Assembly: GCA_017937655.1 (NCBI GenBank)
Contig: JAGBDE010000052.1
Coordinates: 1-37,208 of the forward strand
Reading direction: 5' to 3'
Source of the DNA: Clostridia bacterium
GTDB taxonomy: Bacteria > Bacillota > Clostridia > Christensenellales > Aristaeellaceae
DNA length: 37,208 nucleotides
This document shows positions 1-11,177 of this stretch, in pieces; position 1 is the first letter of the stretch, and each line of letters opens with the position of its first letter. Below the pieces are notes generated by a model. It saw only the letters and a list, made by a program, of their open reading frames with translations. It had not been told where the DNA came from and made no database searches. The position numbers and the translations under genes are program-made.

Positions 1-3327
<3,327 letters not shown>

Positions 3328-3478
3328 CACCCCTTATGTTCTCGCATAGGTCGAAACCGTTTGGTAGAAGCATTTTGCAATGAAAGATTTTCCTGTTGCT
3401 TTTTTCGCCCGGGGCATGTACAATACCTAAAGGCGTTCATTGAAAATGCGCTCAGTTCCGATACTGATGCAATTCTAT

Positions 3479-3507
3479 ATTATATCCCCCCTTCCTATCC
3501 ATGTCAA
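3479..3507 (-). promoter_or_regulatory. Consensus sigma-A-type promoter of rpoB
   Basis: On the minus strand, TTGACA (3507-3502) and TATAAT (3484-3479) are separated by exactly 17 nt, a perfect match to the housekeeping promoter consensus. Predicted transcription would begin near 3472 and leave a leader of about 145-155 nt before rpoB. No terminator-like hairpin was found in that leader. Confidence 0.9.
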
Positions 3508-3584
3508 TACATACATGGAAATTTACTGCATTTTCTTTCCGCTTCGGTCAAGAGCAAAAAAACAGGAAAGGAACAATCCGCGTC

Positions 3585-4025
3585 ATGACAAAATTCGGTC
3601 AGGTTATCGCCTATAACAATGAAACCGGCATCGCCACCATCCGCTACGCCCGCCCCGAGGCCTGCGAGCACTGCGGCGCCTGCGGCCAGGGCGGCCGGGA
3701 GGAGACCATCGACCTGCCTGCCCAGTGCCAGGAGGGCAACTGGGTGCGGGTGGAGCTGCCGGACAGCAAGTTCCTCACCGCCAGCCTGTTTGCCTACGTG
3801 GTGCCCCTTGTTTTGTTCCTGGGCGGATTTTTCCTTGGCGACGCCCTCACCGGCTCCGAGGGGCTGACGGTGCTGTTTGGGCTGATCGGCCTGGCGCTGG
3901 GCTGCGTGGCGGTGTACTTCATCAACAAGTCCATCTCCCGCCGGGAGGACTGGCGGCCCCACGTTTCCGCGGTGTACGATTCCTGCCCCGAGCAGGCCCA
4001 GATGGGCTGCAATGGCGGTAAATGA
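3585..4025 (+). CDS. RseC/MucC-like (SoxR-reducing system) membrane protein
   Basis: 146-residue integral membrane protein. The N-terminal domain carries a Cys cluster, C27-x2-C30-x2-C33 (CEHCGACG), followed by a small beta-rich segment and two hydrophobic helices at about residues 64-86 and 93-114, then a short tail with two more Cys (C134, C142). This is the layout of the RseC/MucC family, which accompanies Rnf-type electron-transport systems or SoxR reduction; no Rnf genes are in the window, so the partner is unknown. The start ATG at 3585 follows AGGAAAGGA with rather long spacing. An upstream in-frame ATG at 3501 would add 28 low-complexity residues and overlap the rpoB promoter, so it is not used. 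The gene is divergent from rpoB and is followed by its own terminator. Confidence 0.82.
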   Translation: MTKFGQVIAYNNETGIATIRYARPEACEHCGACGQGGREETIDLPAQCQEGNWVRVELPDSKFLTASLFAYVVPLVLFLGGFFLGDALTGSEGLTVLFGLIGLALGCVAVYFINKSISRREDWRPHVSAVYDSCPEQAQMGCNGGK

Positions 4026-4076
4026 CGTTTTTGATCATTTCTTAGCAGTAATGCCAAAATAGAAAATATTTCCTGC

Positions 4077-4104
4077 AAAACCCTGTTCAAAAGCAGGGTT
4101 TTGT
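4077..4104 (+). terminator. Rho-independent terminator after the RseC-like gene
   Basis: AAAACCCTG (4077-4085) pairs with CAGGGTTTT (4094-4102) around an 8-nt loop, ending in a short T run. The -10 of the next gene follows immediately, so terminator and promoter overlap. Confidence 0.7.
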
Positions 4105-4112
4105 GCTATACT
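4084..4112 (+). promoter_or_regulatory. Probable extended -10 promoter for the RNase J gene
   Basis: TGTGCTATACT (4102-4112) gives a TG-extended -10 hexamer TATACT. The sequence at the -35 position (4084-4089, TGTTCA) is poor, as is common for extended -10 promoters. The predicted start near 4119 would leave a leader of about 195 nt. Confidence 0.6.
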
Positions 4113-4313
4113 ATTTCATGTATTACTAGGTCGTTGGCCTTTGACATACGTACAAAATTTGCGCACTCCACCAGCATACTGCCTCCGGGCCGCATGCATG
4201 GCGTTCGTTTATGTGCTGTGCGTATCTTCAACTGACGTTCCTCAGTCTGATGCCCTTTGCATGGCGTCCGGCTGTTTTTGCACATCCTATATAGAAAGAA
4301 GGAGGCTTACAGA
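4113..4313 (+). other. Long 5' leader region of the RNase J gene
   Basis: About 200 nt between the predicted promoter and the GTG start. It holds no convincing ORF and no known riboswitch that I recognise. Two partly similar stretches starting GCATGGCGT (near 4197 and 4259) occur in it. A role in feedback control of RNase J is possible but only a guess. Confidence 0.3.
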
Positions 4314-5978
4314 GTGCAGAACAATGAACCGAAACTCCGCATTATCCCCCTGGGCGGCGTGGACGAATTCGGCAAAAACATTACCGTGGTTGAATACGGT
4401 GAAGATATTCTGGTGGTGGACTGCGGTTCCATCTTCCCCAAGGAAGACATGCTGGGCGTTGACCTGGTCATCCCGGACGTCACCTATCTGATCAAAAACC
4501 GCGAGCGCATCAGAGGCATGCTGCTGACTCACGGCCATGAAGACCACATCGGCGCAACGCCCTACGTGCTGCGCCAGGTTCCCATGCCCCTTTACGGAAC
4601 CAAGCTGACCCTGGCCCTGGTGGACCTGAAATTGAAGGAGCACCGGGTGGCCGGCATCCCCCTGCATGTGATCCGTCCCCGGGACGAATTGGACCTGGGC
4701 TGCTTCCATGTGAAGTTCATCCATGTGAACCACTCCATCGCGGGCGCGGTGGCCATCGCCATCACCAGCCCCGTGGGCACCATCGTTTTCAGCGGCGACT
4801 TCAAGGTGGACTATACCCCCATCGACGGCGAGGTCACTGACCTTGCCAGCTTTGCCATGCTGGGCAACGAGGGCGTGCTGGCCTTCCTGTGCGAATCCAC
4901 CAACATCGAGCGCAAGGGCCACACCATGAGCGAGACCAAGATCGGCCAGACCTTTATCGACATGTTCCAGCAGGCCAAGGGCCGCGTGATCGTGGCCATG
5001 TTTGCTTCCAACATCCACCGTGTGCAGATGGTGGTGGATTCCGCCGCCATGTACGGACGCAAGGTTTGCTTCATCGGCCGGAGCATGGTCAACGTGACCC
5101 GCGTGGCCATGACCATCGGCGAGCTTTGCATCCCCGAAGAGAACATCATCGACGTGGATGAGCTGGACAACTACCCGGACGACGAGGTCCTGGTGGTCAC
5201 CACCGGCAGCCAGGGCGAAGCCATGGCCGGCCTGACCCGCATGGCCTACGGCGAGCACCGCAAGCTGCAAATCCGCCCCACGGACACGGTCATCATCTCC
5301 GCCTCCCCCATTCCCGGCAACGAGAAGCCTGTGTCCCGGGTCATCAACCAGCTGTACCGCTGCGGCGTGAACGTGATCTACGGCCAGCTGGGCGACGTGC
5401 ACGTTTCCGGCCACGCCTGCCAGGAGGAGATCAAGCTGCTCCACGCCCTGTGCAAAGAAAAATACTTCATCCCCATCCACGGCGAGTACGCCAAGCTCTG
5501 GCAGCATGCGGAACTGGCGGAACAGCTGGGCGTGCAGAGCAACAACATCATCATTCCCGAGATCGGCAACGTGATCGAGATGACTCAGGACAGCCTGAGC
5601 ATCGGCGGCGTTGTGCCCACCGGCGGCGTGCTGGTGGACGGCCTGGGCATTGGCGACGTTGGAAACGTTGTCCTTCGCGACAGAAAGCACCTGAGCCAGG
5701 ACGGCCTCATCATCGTGGTCATGGCCATCGAGCGGGACAGCGGCACGCTGGTCTCCGGCCCCGATCTCATCAGCCGCGGCTTTGTGTATGTGCGTGAAAA
5801 CGAAGACATCATCGAGTCCAGCCGGGAGCTGACCCGCGCCATTCTGGCGGAATACGGCCGCATCGACGGCAGCGAGTGGCAGAACATGAAGAACCGCATC
5901 AAGGACGAACTGCACCGCTACATTTTCGACAAGATCAAGCGCAACCCCATGATTCTGCCTATCATTATGGAGATTTAA
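4314..5978 (+). CDS. rnj: Ribonuclease J
   Basis: Metallo-beta-lactamase/beta-CASP ribonuclease (endo- and 5'-3' exonuclease) of mRNA decay and rRNA maturation. It is 554 residues, the usual length for RNase J. The metal-binding motif HGHEDH is at residues 73-78 (LTHGHEDHIGA), the beta-CASP region follows, and a late HGE motif (PIHGEYAKL) supports the family. The start is GTG at 4314, chosen because AAGGAGG (4299-4305) lies 8 nt upstream; the longer in-frame ATG at 4257 has no such site. The stop is 3 nt before the next ATG, so the following secreted-protein gene is probably cotranscribed and translationally coupled. Only one copy is in the window; whether it is J1 or J2 cannot be said. Confidence 0.95.
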   Translation: MQNNEPKLRIIPLGGVDEFGKNITVVEYGEDILVVDCGSIFPKEDMLGVDLVIPDVTYLIKNRERIRGMLLTHGHEDHIGATPYVLRQVPMPLYGTKLTLALVDLKLKEHRVAGIPLHVIRPRDELDLGCFHVKFIHVNHSIAGAVAIAITSPVGTIVFSGDFKVDYTPIDGEVTDLASFAMLGNEGVLAFLCESTNIERKGHTMSETKIGQTFIDMFQQAKGRVIVAMFASNIHRVQMVVDSAAMYGRKVCFIGRSMVNVTRVAMTIGELCIPEENIIDVDELDNYPDDEVLVVTTGSQGEAMAGLTRMAYGEHRKLQIRPTDTVIISASPIPGNEKPVSRVINQLYRCGVNVIYGQLGDVHVSGHACQEEIKLLHALCKEKYFIPIHGEYAKLWQHAELAEQLGVQSNNIIIPEIGNVIEMTQDSLSIGGVVPTGGVLVDGLGIGDVGNVVLRDRKHLSQDGLIIVVMAIERDSGTLVSGPDLISRGFVYVRENEDIIESSRELTRAILAEYGRIDGSEWQNMKNRIKDELHRYIFDKIKRNPMILPIIMEI

Positions 5979-5981
5979 CCA

Positions 5982-7244
5982 ATGAAGAAATATCGCATTC
6001 TGGCCCTGCTGCTTCTGCTCCTTTCCCTGACCACCCTCTGCCTGGGCCTTGCCTGCGCAGAGGAGGCCGACCCCACCCTTCCCCCGGACAAGGTGCTTTA
6101 CAAGCAGGGCGATAACAAGGCCGAGATCAAACAGATCAAGCTTCGCCTGTACGAGCTGGGCTACTACAACTCCAGCAACCTGAACCGGGAATTCAACTCC
6201 ACCATGACCCGCACCGTCAAGACCTTCCAGGAGCAGAACGGCCTGGAGGTTACCGGCAAGATCACCGTGGCGGACAAGGAATTCCTCTTTTCCGACGCGG
6301 CCCAGCCCTATGTGGAGCCCACTCCCACCCCGGCCCCCACGCCGGAACCCCTTCCGGAGCAGCGGCCTTTGATGGATCCCGCCGCCCCGGAGCGTGACGC
6401 CGACGGCTATCTGGCCGATGGCACCGAGTACTTCTACGAGAACGATGAAGACGGCCAGTGGTGCTATCTTTCCGGCGATTTGCAGATCCTCATCAACCGC
6501 TACGAGCGGCCCAGTGTGCCGCTGATCTGGTATGAGACGGAAATCTTCATGCGCAACGGTCAGCAGTTCCTGACCACGGAAACCAACCCCAAGCGCCCCG
6601 GCACCCGCTTCTCCTATCCCTTTGACATCGCCACCAACAATAAGTACGTCCTTGGCTTCACGGACGACTTCTACGGCCACCGTATCAACCGCAAGGAGCG
6701 GGAGGGCATCGTGATCCGCAACGGCGAGGTCATCTGCGACGACGATTATTCCAAGCGTCTGCACAACCTGCCCAATCTGGACATGATGGCCCAGTTCCCG
6801 GACGGCAGCCTCAAGTGCTACCGCTCCAGCACCATCACCAGCGAAGAGCTGCTGGCCCTGGGCGCGGTGAATGTGTACTGCTTCGGCCCGGTGGTCATCT
6901 CCGAAGGGCAGATTGACGAATACATCCCCGCCGGCTACTACGACACCAAGTCTCCCCGGCAGCTGCTGGGCATGATCGAGCCCAACCACTACCTGCTGGT
7001 GTCTGTTCAGGGCCGCACCAAAAACTCCGAGGGTTCCGGCCTGCGCTTCCCCACCGACCTGATGCTCCAGCGCGGCGTGGTGGAAGGCTTCAACCTGGAC
7101 GGCGGCAACACCATGGCTCTCATTTTCCGGGGCCGGATGCTGAACAACCTGGCCAAGTGGAAGAACAAAACCTTCGTGCGCACCGTTACCTCCCTCATCG
7201 GCGTGGGCATCAGCGACAACGCCATCCCCGTGGAAGAGGAATAA
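5982..7244 (+). CDS. Secreted peptidoglycan-binding / phosphodiester glycosidase (NAGPA-type) protein
   Basis: 420 residues, exported. A signal peptide covers about residues 1-26 (charged start, long Leu-rich core, ACA before EE). Residues 37-101 form a peptidoglycan-binding-1-type domain (IKQIKLRLYELGYYN, then FQEQNGLEVTGKIT). A Pro/Thr linker follows at 112-127. The C-terminal part looks like a phosphodiester glycosidase (NAGPA/DUF2233) domain, with the hallmark NLDGGNTMAL at 371-380. Family members remove sugar phosphodiesters or act on cell-wall glycans; the substrate here is unknown. The gene starts 3 nt after the RNase J stop with GGAG inside the upstream gene's end. It ends at a strong terminator. 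Confidence 0.82.
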   Translation: MKKYRILALLLLLLSLTTLCLGLACAEEADPTLPPDKVLYKQGDNKAEIKQIKLRLYELGYYNSSNLNREFNSTMTRTVKTFQEQNGLEVTGKITVADKEFLFSDAAQPYVEPTPTPAPTPEPLPEQRPLMDPAAPERDADGYLADGTEYFYENDEDGQWCYLSGDLQILINRYERPSVPLIWYETEIFMRNGQQFLTTETNPKRPGTRFSYPFDIATNNKYVLGFTDDFYGHRINRKEREGIVIRNGEVICDDDYSKRLHNLPNLDMMAQFPDGSLKCYRSSTITSEELLALGAVNVYCFGPVVISEGQIDEYIPAGYYDTKSPRQLLGMIEPNHYLLVSVQGRTKNSEGSGLRFPTDLMLQRGVVEGFNLDGGNTMALIFRGRMLNNLAKWKNKTFVRTVTSLIGVGISDNAIPVEEE

Positions 7245-7257
7245 TCCCGCACTTTCC

Positions 7258-7287
7258 GCACGCAGCAGCTGTCTGCGTGCGTTTTTT
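7258..7287 (+). terminator. Rho-independent terminator
   Basis: GCACGCAG (7258-7265) pairs with CTGCGTGC (7273-7280), followed by GTTTTTT. It closes the RNase J/glycosidase unit just upstream of the next gene's AAGGAGG. Confidence 0.9.
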
Positions 7288-7315
7288 CTACCATATATAA
7301 GGAGGATTCCCCCCG

Positions 7316-8275
7316 ATGACTCACTCCGTGCTTCGAGAAAAAGCCCGTCTGGCCATGCTCGGCATGCAGCGATATTCCTGGGAGCAGGGCACCGCCATGC
7401 AGGCTTTATTGGAATGCGGCGACCTGGAAACCATGGCCATGCTGGCCGAAGAAGCGGCCTATCGCTGCCTTCCCGACGGGCGGGTGGCCATGATGAACAG
7501 TGAGACCGCGGTCAACGATCCCTGCGCCTGCGGAGAGGGGCTGTTTCAAGCGGCGAAGCTGCCGGGCCACGAGCACCTGGCTGCCGCTGCGGAAAAGCTG
7601 CTGCATTGGGCGTTGAACCTGGCGCCCCGCAGCAGCGATGGCATTCTGTACCACCTGGCCGATGGCCAGCAGTTCTGGAACGACTCCTTCTACATGCTCC
7701 CGCCCTTTCTGGCCGCCGCCGGCAAATATAAGGAAGCCCTGCGGCAGATCGACGGCCTGTGGCATGCCCTTTACGACCCGGAAACCGGTCTCATCCGCCA
7801 CATTTGGGACGAGGGCAGGCAGGAATTCGCGGACGGCAATTTCTGGGGCAGCGGCAACGGCTGGACGCTGGCTGGCCTGGCCCGGGTCATCGCCCTGCTG
7901 CCGGACGCCTTGGCCGACGACCGGCAGCGGCTGATCTCCATGGCCACGAGCTTGCTGGACGCGGTGCTCCGTTACCAGCTGGACAACGGCATGTTCCACG
8001 ACATCCTGAACGACCCCGCCAGCTTCCGGGAGTGGAACCTGAGCCAAATGGTCGCCTACACCATCTATCGGGGCATCCAAGACGGCTGGCTTTCCGCGAA
8101 ATATCTGCCCCGGGCAGAAGCCACCTACCAGGCCGTGGTGGCCGCTGTGGATCAGCACGGCCGCATCCATCCGGTGTGCGGCGCGCCTTTCTTCAACAAA
8201 CCCGGCCTTTCCGTGGAGGGGCAGGCCTTCTTCCTGCTGATGGACGCCGCCAGGGAACGCTGCCTGACCAAATAA
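7316..8275 (+). CDS. Six-hairpin glycoside hydrolase (GH105/GH88-like unsaturated glucuronyl/rhamnogalacturonyl hydrolase)
   Basis: 319 residues without signal peptide, so cytoplasmic. The sequence has hallmarks of the (alpha/alpha)6 barrel unsaturated uronyl hydrolases: SWEQGTAMQALLE at 21-33, WNDSFYMLPPFL at 121-132 with D123 as candidate catalytic Asp, WGSGNGW at 177-183, and a C-terminal FNKPGLSVEGQAFFLLMDA. These enzymes remove the terminal unsaturated uronic acid from oligosaccharides made by polysaccharide lyases (pectin or glycosaminoglycan breakdown). It is somewhat shorter than typical GH105 proteins (about 340-370). AAGGAGG at 7299-7305 supports the ATG. It is followed 16 nt later by a nucleotidyltransferase gene. 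Exact substrate not determinable. Confidence 0.75.
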   Translation: MTHSVLREKARLAMLGMQRYSWEQGTAMQALLECGDLETMAMLAEEAAYRCLPDGRVAMMNSETAVNDPCACGEGLFQAAKLPGHEHLAAAAEKLLHWALNLAPRSSDGILYHLADGQQFWNDSFYMLPPFLAAAGKYKEALRQIDGLWHALYDPETGLIRHIWDEGRQEFADGNFWGSGNGWTLAGLARVIALLPDALADDRQRLISMATSLLDAVLRYQLDNGMFHDILNDPASFREWNLSQMVAYTIYRGIQDGWLSAKYLPRAEATYQAVVAAVDQHGRIHPVCGAPFFNKPGLSVEGQAFFLLMDAARERCLTK

Positions 8276-8291
8276 ATCGGGGGGATTTGCC

Positions 8292-8930
8292 ATGCACCCG
8301 CTGCTTCTTGAAACCAAAGAACTGCTGTCCGCCGCGCCCTTTGACTGGGCGGTGTGCGGCGGCTTTGCCATCGACCTGTTCCTGGGCCGGGAAACCCGCC
8401 CCCATGGGGACATGGACCTGTGCGCCTTTGAGAAGGATCGCCCTGCCATTCAGCGGTTCATGCTGGAAAAAAGCTGGAATGTATACGAATTCCGGGGCAT
8501 GGGCAAGGTGCGGTCGCTGGAAAAGTCCTCCGTCAGCGAAACCGGCCGCAACCTGATGTGCTTCCTGCCCGGCTGCGACCTGGTGCAGTTTTATCCCTGC
8601 GAGGAGGAGGGCCTGCTCTACCACCAGTTTTTCCCAAACGGGATGACGGAGCTGAATTACCTGGAATTCCTCTTCACCCCCACCGACGGAAACGCGCTGG
8701 TCTTCAGCCAGTCCCCCGCCATTCACCGGGAATTGGATCAAGCCATTCTCCGCCGGGACGGCATCCCCTACCTGGCCCCGGAGCTCGCCCTGCTTCACAA
8801 GGCCCGGGACCCGGAGCGGCCCGAATCCGTGGCGGATTTCCAGGCGGCTTTCCCAAAGCTGGAGCCGGAACAGAAGCGCTGGTATCTGGACAGTTTCCGC
8901 CGCCTGTATCCTGACCGGCCCAATGTCTGA
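8292..8930 (+). CDS. Nucleotidyltransferase-fold protein (aminoglycoside/lincosamide adenylyltransferase-like)
   Basis: 212 residues. The N-terminus carries the nucleotidyltransferase signature GG(23-24)FAIDLFLG followed by H38, D40 and D42 (TRPHGDMDL), as in ANT(2'')- and Lnu-type enzymes that adenylylate small molecules. The rest of the protein is less conserved. The family includes drug-modifying enzymes but also many chromosomal proteins of unknown substrate; resistance should not be assumed. GGGGGGAT provides a weak ribosome binding site. It lies 16 nt behind the glycosidase gene, so the two are likely cotranscribed, and it ends at a bidirectional terminator. Confidence 0.75.
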   Translation: MHPLLLETKELLSAAPFDWAVCGGFAIDLFLGRETRPHGDMDLCAFEKDRPAIQRFMLEKSWNVYEFRGMGKVRSLEKSSVSETGRNLMCFLPGCDLVQFYPCEEEGLLYHQFFPNGMTELNYLEFLFTPTDGNALVFSQSPAIHRELDQAILRRDGIPYLAPELALLHKARDPERPESVADFQAAFPKLEPEQKRWYLDSFRRLYPDRPNV

Positions 8931-8940
8931 ACACAAAAGA

Positions 8941-8978
8941 ACCCCCGTCCGCCACATCAGCGAACGGGGGTGTGTTTT
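8941..8978. terminator. Bidirectional terminator between convergent genes
   Basis: ACCCCCGT (8941-8948) pairs with ACGGGGGT (8964-8971), with additional GC pairs inside. T-rich sequence follows on the plus side (GTGTTTT), and on the minus side the tail reads TTCTTTTGTG. It serves both the nucleotidyltransferase gene and the convergent SPFH gene. Confidence 0.85.
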
Positions 8979-8984
8979 CAGCAA

Positions 8985-10073
8985 TTAGCCCAGCTTGGTT
9001 CCGCAGTTGGCGCAGAACTTGCCGCCTTCGGCCTTGGTGCCGCACTCGGGGCAGAAGACCGCAGCGGGAGCCACCTGCTGTGCGCCGCACTCAGGGCAGA
9101 ACTTGCTGCCCACGGCGATAGCTGCGCCGCAAGCGGAGCAGTTGGTGGTGGCAGGAGCGGCAGCGGGAGCTGCGGGGGCTGCGGCGGGAGCCACAGGAGC
9201 GGCAGGCTGTGCGAAGGCCTGGGTGAACATCTGGCCCATGCCCATGCCGGCGCCCATGCCAACGCCCATGCCGGCCATGCCGTTGGGATTGTTGGCGGCT
9301 TCGCGCATGGCCTGTGCGGCCTGATACTGGGCGAAGGTGCCCATATCGCCCAGCACGCCCATGGAGGTGCGCTGGTCCATGGCCTTCTCCACGTCCTCGG
9401 GCAGGCTCACGTTCTCAATCACGAAGTTGCACAGGGTCAGACCCAGGGCTTCCACCTTGACGTTCAGGGCGTCGCGGCAGAAGTTGCTCAGTTCGTCGTA
9501 GTTGGCGGCGATGTCCAGGGCGGGAATCTTGCTCTGGGCGATGGCGTCGCTCAGGCCGCTGACCACCAGGCTCTTGATCTGGCCTTCCACGGCTTCCACG
9601 GTGTAGAGCTTGCTGGTGCCGAAGCACTCCTTCATGAAGGCGGTGGCGTCCTTCACCCGGAAGGAGAAGGAACCGAAGGCCCGGATGCGGATCATGCCGA
9701 AGTCGGCGTCGCGCATCATGACGGGGTTGGAGGTGCCCCACTTGCGATCCATGAACTGCTTGGTGTTGATGAAGTACACATCGCTCTTGAAGGGAGAGTT
9801 GAAGCCGTACTTCCAGCTCTTCAGAGCAGTCAGGATGGGCATGTTCTGAGTGGTCAGCTCATGACGGCCGGGCTGGAACACGTCGGCAAGCTGTCCCTCG
9901 TTGACGAAGATGGCCAGCTGACTCTCGCGGACGGTCAGCTGAGCGCCCATCATGATTTCCTTGCCGTTCATATCGTACTTGTGTACGAGGGTATTGGTGC
10001 TGTCGTCAGTCCACTCGATAACGTCAATCAGTTGGCTCTTTACCATATCTTTGATTCCATCAAACAGTCCCAT
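8985..10073 (-). CDS. SPFH-domain protein with two C-terminal zinc ribbons (YdjI-like, 'virion core protein' family)
   Basis: 362 residues. The N-terminal two thirds match the SPFH/band-7-like family that includes B. subtilis YdjI (MGLFDGIKDMVKSQL, WGTSNPVMMRDADFG, IRAFGSFSFRV). A Gly/Met-rich stretch and an Ala/Pro linker follow, then two CxxC-CxxC zinc ribbons (C312/C315-C326/C329 and C341/C344-C354/C357). In Bacillus the homologue belongs to a membrane-stress cluster with a PspA-type protein; no PspA is here. The start at 10073 is preceded by GAAAGGAGAG; the in-frame ATG six codons upstream overlaps that site and is rejected. The receiver-like gene ends 50 nt upstream, suggesting one operon. 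Confidence 0.85.
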   Translation of the reverse strand: MGLFDGIKDMVKSQLIDVIEWTDDSTNTLVHKYDMNGKEIMMGAQLTVRESQLAIFVNEGQLADVFQPGRHELTTQNMPILTALKSWKYGFNSPFKSDVYFINTKQFMDRKWGTSNPVMMRDADFGMIRIRAFGSFSFRVKDATAFMKECFGTSKLYTVEAVEGQIKSLVVSGLSDAIAQSKIPALDIAANYDELSNFCRDALNVKVEALGLTLCNFVIENVSLPEDVEKAMDQRTSMGVLGDMGTFAQYQAAQAMREAANNPNGMAGMGVGMGAGMGMGQMFTQAFAQPAAPVAPAAAPAAPAAAPATTNCSACGAAIAVGSKFCPECGAQQVAPAAVFCPECGTKAEGGKFCANCGTKLG

Positions 10074-10123
10074 AAAAGTCTCTCCTTTCAATTTACAAAG
10101 CCATCAGGCTCAAGTTGCTTGTT

Positions 10124-10906
10124 TCAGGCGCCTGCGAATGCGCCAAGGCCGGGCAGAGGCCGCACTTCCAGAATATTCATTTCCAGGCCCAGATAGTTGC
10201 CGATCTGCTCCACCGTGTCCTCCACGGTGCTCACGACGCTGCTTTTTTCCAGGGTCTGGCTGTCGTCTTTGGGGTAACACAGCACCCGCACTTCCTCCGG
10301 GGAGATGACCGCCACGTGCAGCCGCATATCGTCCTGCACATTGCCGAAGAAGTTGCGCAGGGCCACTTCCAGGCGATCGCTGCCGTAGTGCCAGCGGCTG
10401 GTCAGGAAGGGGTCGTCCGCATCCATGCCCAGGCGGGCCAGCATGCAGGGAACGTCGGTGCGCTCATAGCAGCGCAGCATGCTCAGGCGGATGGCCTGCT
10501 CCTTCTCCGTGGGAATCAGCCCGCACACGATGGACTTGAGCAGCTTTTCCTGGGTCATCTGCAAGGCGGCAGGCAGGTCGTAGTAGTCGTTGGAGCGGTC
10601 CGCATACAGGGAACCCAACATGCGGTCCAGTTCCCGGATGATCTTCCACTGCTCCTCCGCCGTTTCCATAATGGGAAAACGGAGCATGGTGGGGCATTTT
10701 TCGGTAATGTGCCGACGAAGATCATCAAAAGCGGGCGTTTCGTCAATGGCGATGGCATCGATGGAATGCTTCTGCATGCACTCCAGGGCATCGGCGGTGG
10801 AAACGCGCAGGCGGGGGGGCTTGAAGCCCATGATCTCCCAACCGGTCATTCCATCAAACATATCCTGTACCGTTTGATTTTCGGTTACAATCAGTAATCT
10901 GTACAC
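10124..10906 (-). CDS. Receiver-like regulatory protein without DNA-binding domain
   Basis: 260 residues, GTG start at 10906 with GGAGGG 6 nt upstream; an upstream extension of 91 codons would run across the promoter and is not used. The N-terminus resembles a response-regulator receiver (MYRLLIVTENQTVQDMF). The usual acidic pair after beta-1 is replaced by Glu-Asn (E9, N10), and a candidate phospho-acceptor Asp remains at D55 (IDAIAIDETPA). No helix-turn-helix is visible. Residues from about 110 on may resemble the middle part of YesN-type regulators, but this is weak. It precedes the SPFH gene and shares its transcript, so it may sense or tune that protein. Function unknown. Confidence 0.6.
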   Translation of the reverse strand: MYRLLIVTENQTVQDMFDGMTGWEIMGFKPPRLRVSTADALECMQKHSIDAIAIDETPAFDDLRRHITEKCPTMLRFPIMETAEEQWKIIRELDRMLGSLYADRSNDYYDLPAALQMTQEKLLKSIVCGLIPTEKEQAIRLSMLRCYERTDVPCMLARLGMDADDPFLTSRWHYGSDRLEVALRNFFGNVQDDMRLHVAVISPEEVRVLCYPKDDSQTLEKSSVVSTVEDTVEQIGNYLGLEMNILEVRPLPGLGAFAGA

Positions 10907-10942
10907 TGACTTCCCTCCGTCTGGTGATAATGCACCAGCTAT

Positions 10943-10971
10943 ATTATATCCTGTAACAAGGAAAATTTCAA
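10943..10971 (-). promoter_or_regulatory. Promoter of the receiver-like/SPFH operon
   Basis: On the minus strand TTGAAA (10971-10966) and a perfect TATAAT (10948-10943) are 17 nt apart. A small hairpin (CTGGTG/CACCAG, 10921-10938) lies at the predicted 5' end of the transcript. Confidence 0.85.
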
Positions 10972-11011
10972 TCCTTCCCGAAATTTGTCTAAACATGGAA
11001 GACGCAGCGCG

Positions 11012-11040
11012 TTGCAAAACCGGGGCGGCTGTGATATGCT
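11012..11040 (+). promoter_or_regulatory. Promoter for leader peptide and CD3324-family gene
   Basis: TTGCAA (11012-11017), 17-nt spacer, TATGCT (11035-11040) preceded by TGTGA, giving an extended -10. It is divergent from the receiver-like operon promoter about 40 nt away. Confidence 0.65.
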
Positions 11041-11079
11041 GGTTTTGCAAAAACTGGCAAATAAGGGAGGTCTGATCGT

Positions 11080-11109
11080 TTGAAGAAGAATACGGCATCG
11101 GTGGCCTGA
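11080..11109 (+). CDS. Putative nine-residue leader peptide
   Basis: TTG-initiated ORF encoding MKKNTASVA, with an excellent AAGGGAGG (11063-11070) 9 nt upstream. It ends in TGA two nt before a strong terminator-like hairpin. The bases of its last sense codon and stop (GCCTG, 11104-11108) can pair with CAGGC (11115-11119), which would disrupt that hairpin. The strong ribosome binding site and its position suggest a leader peptide of an attenuator; no protein evidence is possible at this size. Confidence 0.45.
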   Translation: MKKNTASVA

Positions 11110-11111
11110 TC

Positions 11112-11154
11112 GCACAGGCTGCTCTTTGTCCGGTCAGCCTGTGCTTTGCTTTCG
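11112..11154 (+). promoter_or_regulatory. Attenuator-like hairpin in the leader of the CD3324-family gene
   Basis: GCACAGGCTG (11112-11121) pairs perfectly with CAGCCTGTGC (11135-11144), followed by TTTGCTTTCG. The upstream genes are divergent, so this is not the end of an earlier gene: it lies inside the transcript leader and would reduce transcription of the downstream gene unless an alternative fold or a ribosome on the leader ORF prevents it. Confidence 0.6.
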
Positions 11155-11177
11155 AATAAAAAACAGGAGAAAAGCAC

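Noticed and set aside
4287..6989. 900-codon open frame antisense to rnj and the glycosidase
   Set aside because: Same codon-usage artefact; it spans two well-supported genes and their junction.
8292..8930. Aminoglycoside or lincosamide resistance gene
   Set aside because: Only the general nucleotidyltransferase signature is present; nothing in sequence or context shows drug specificity or mobility.
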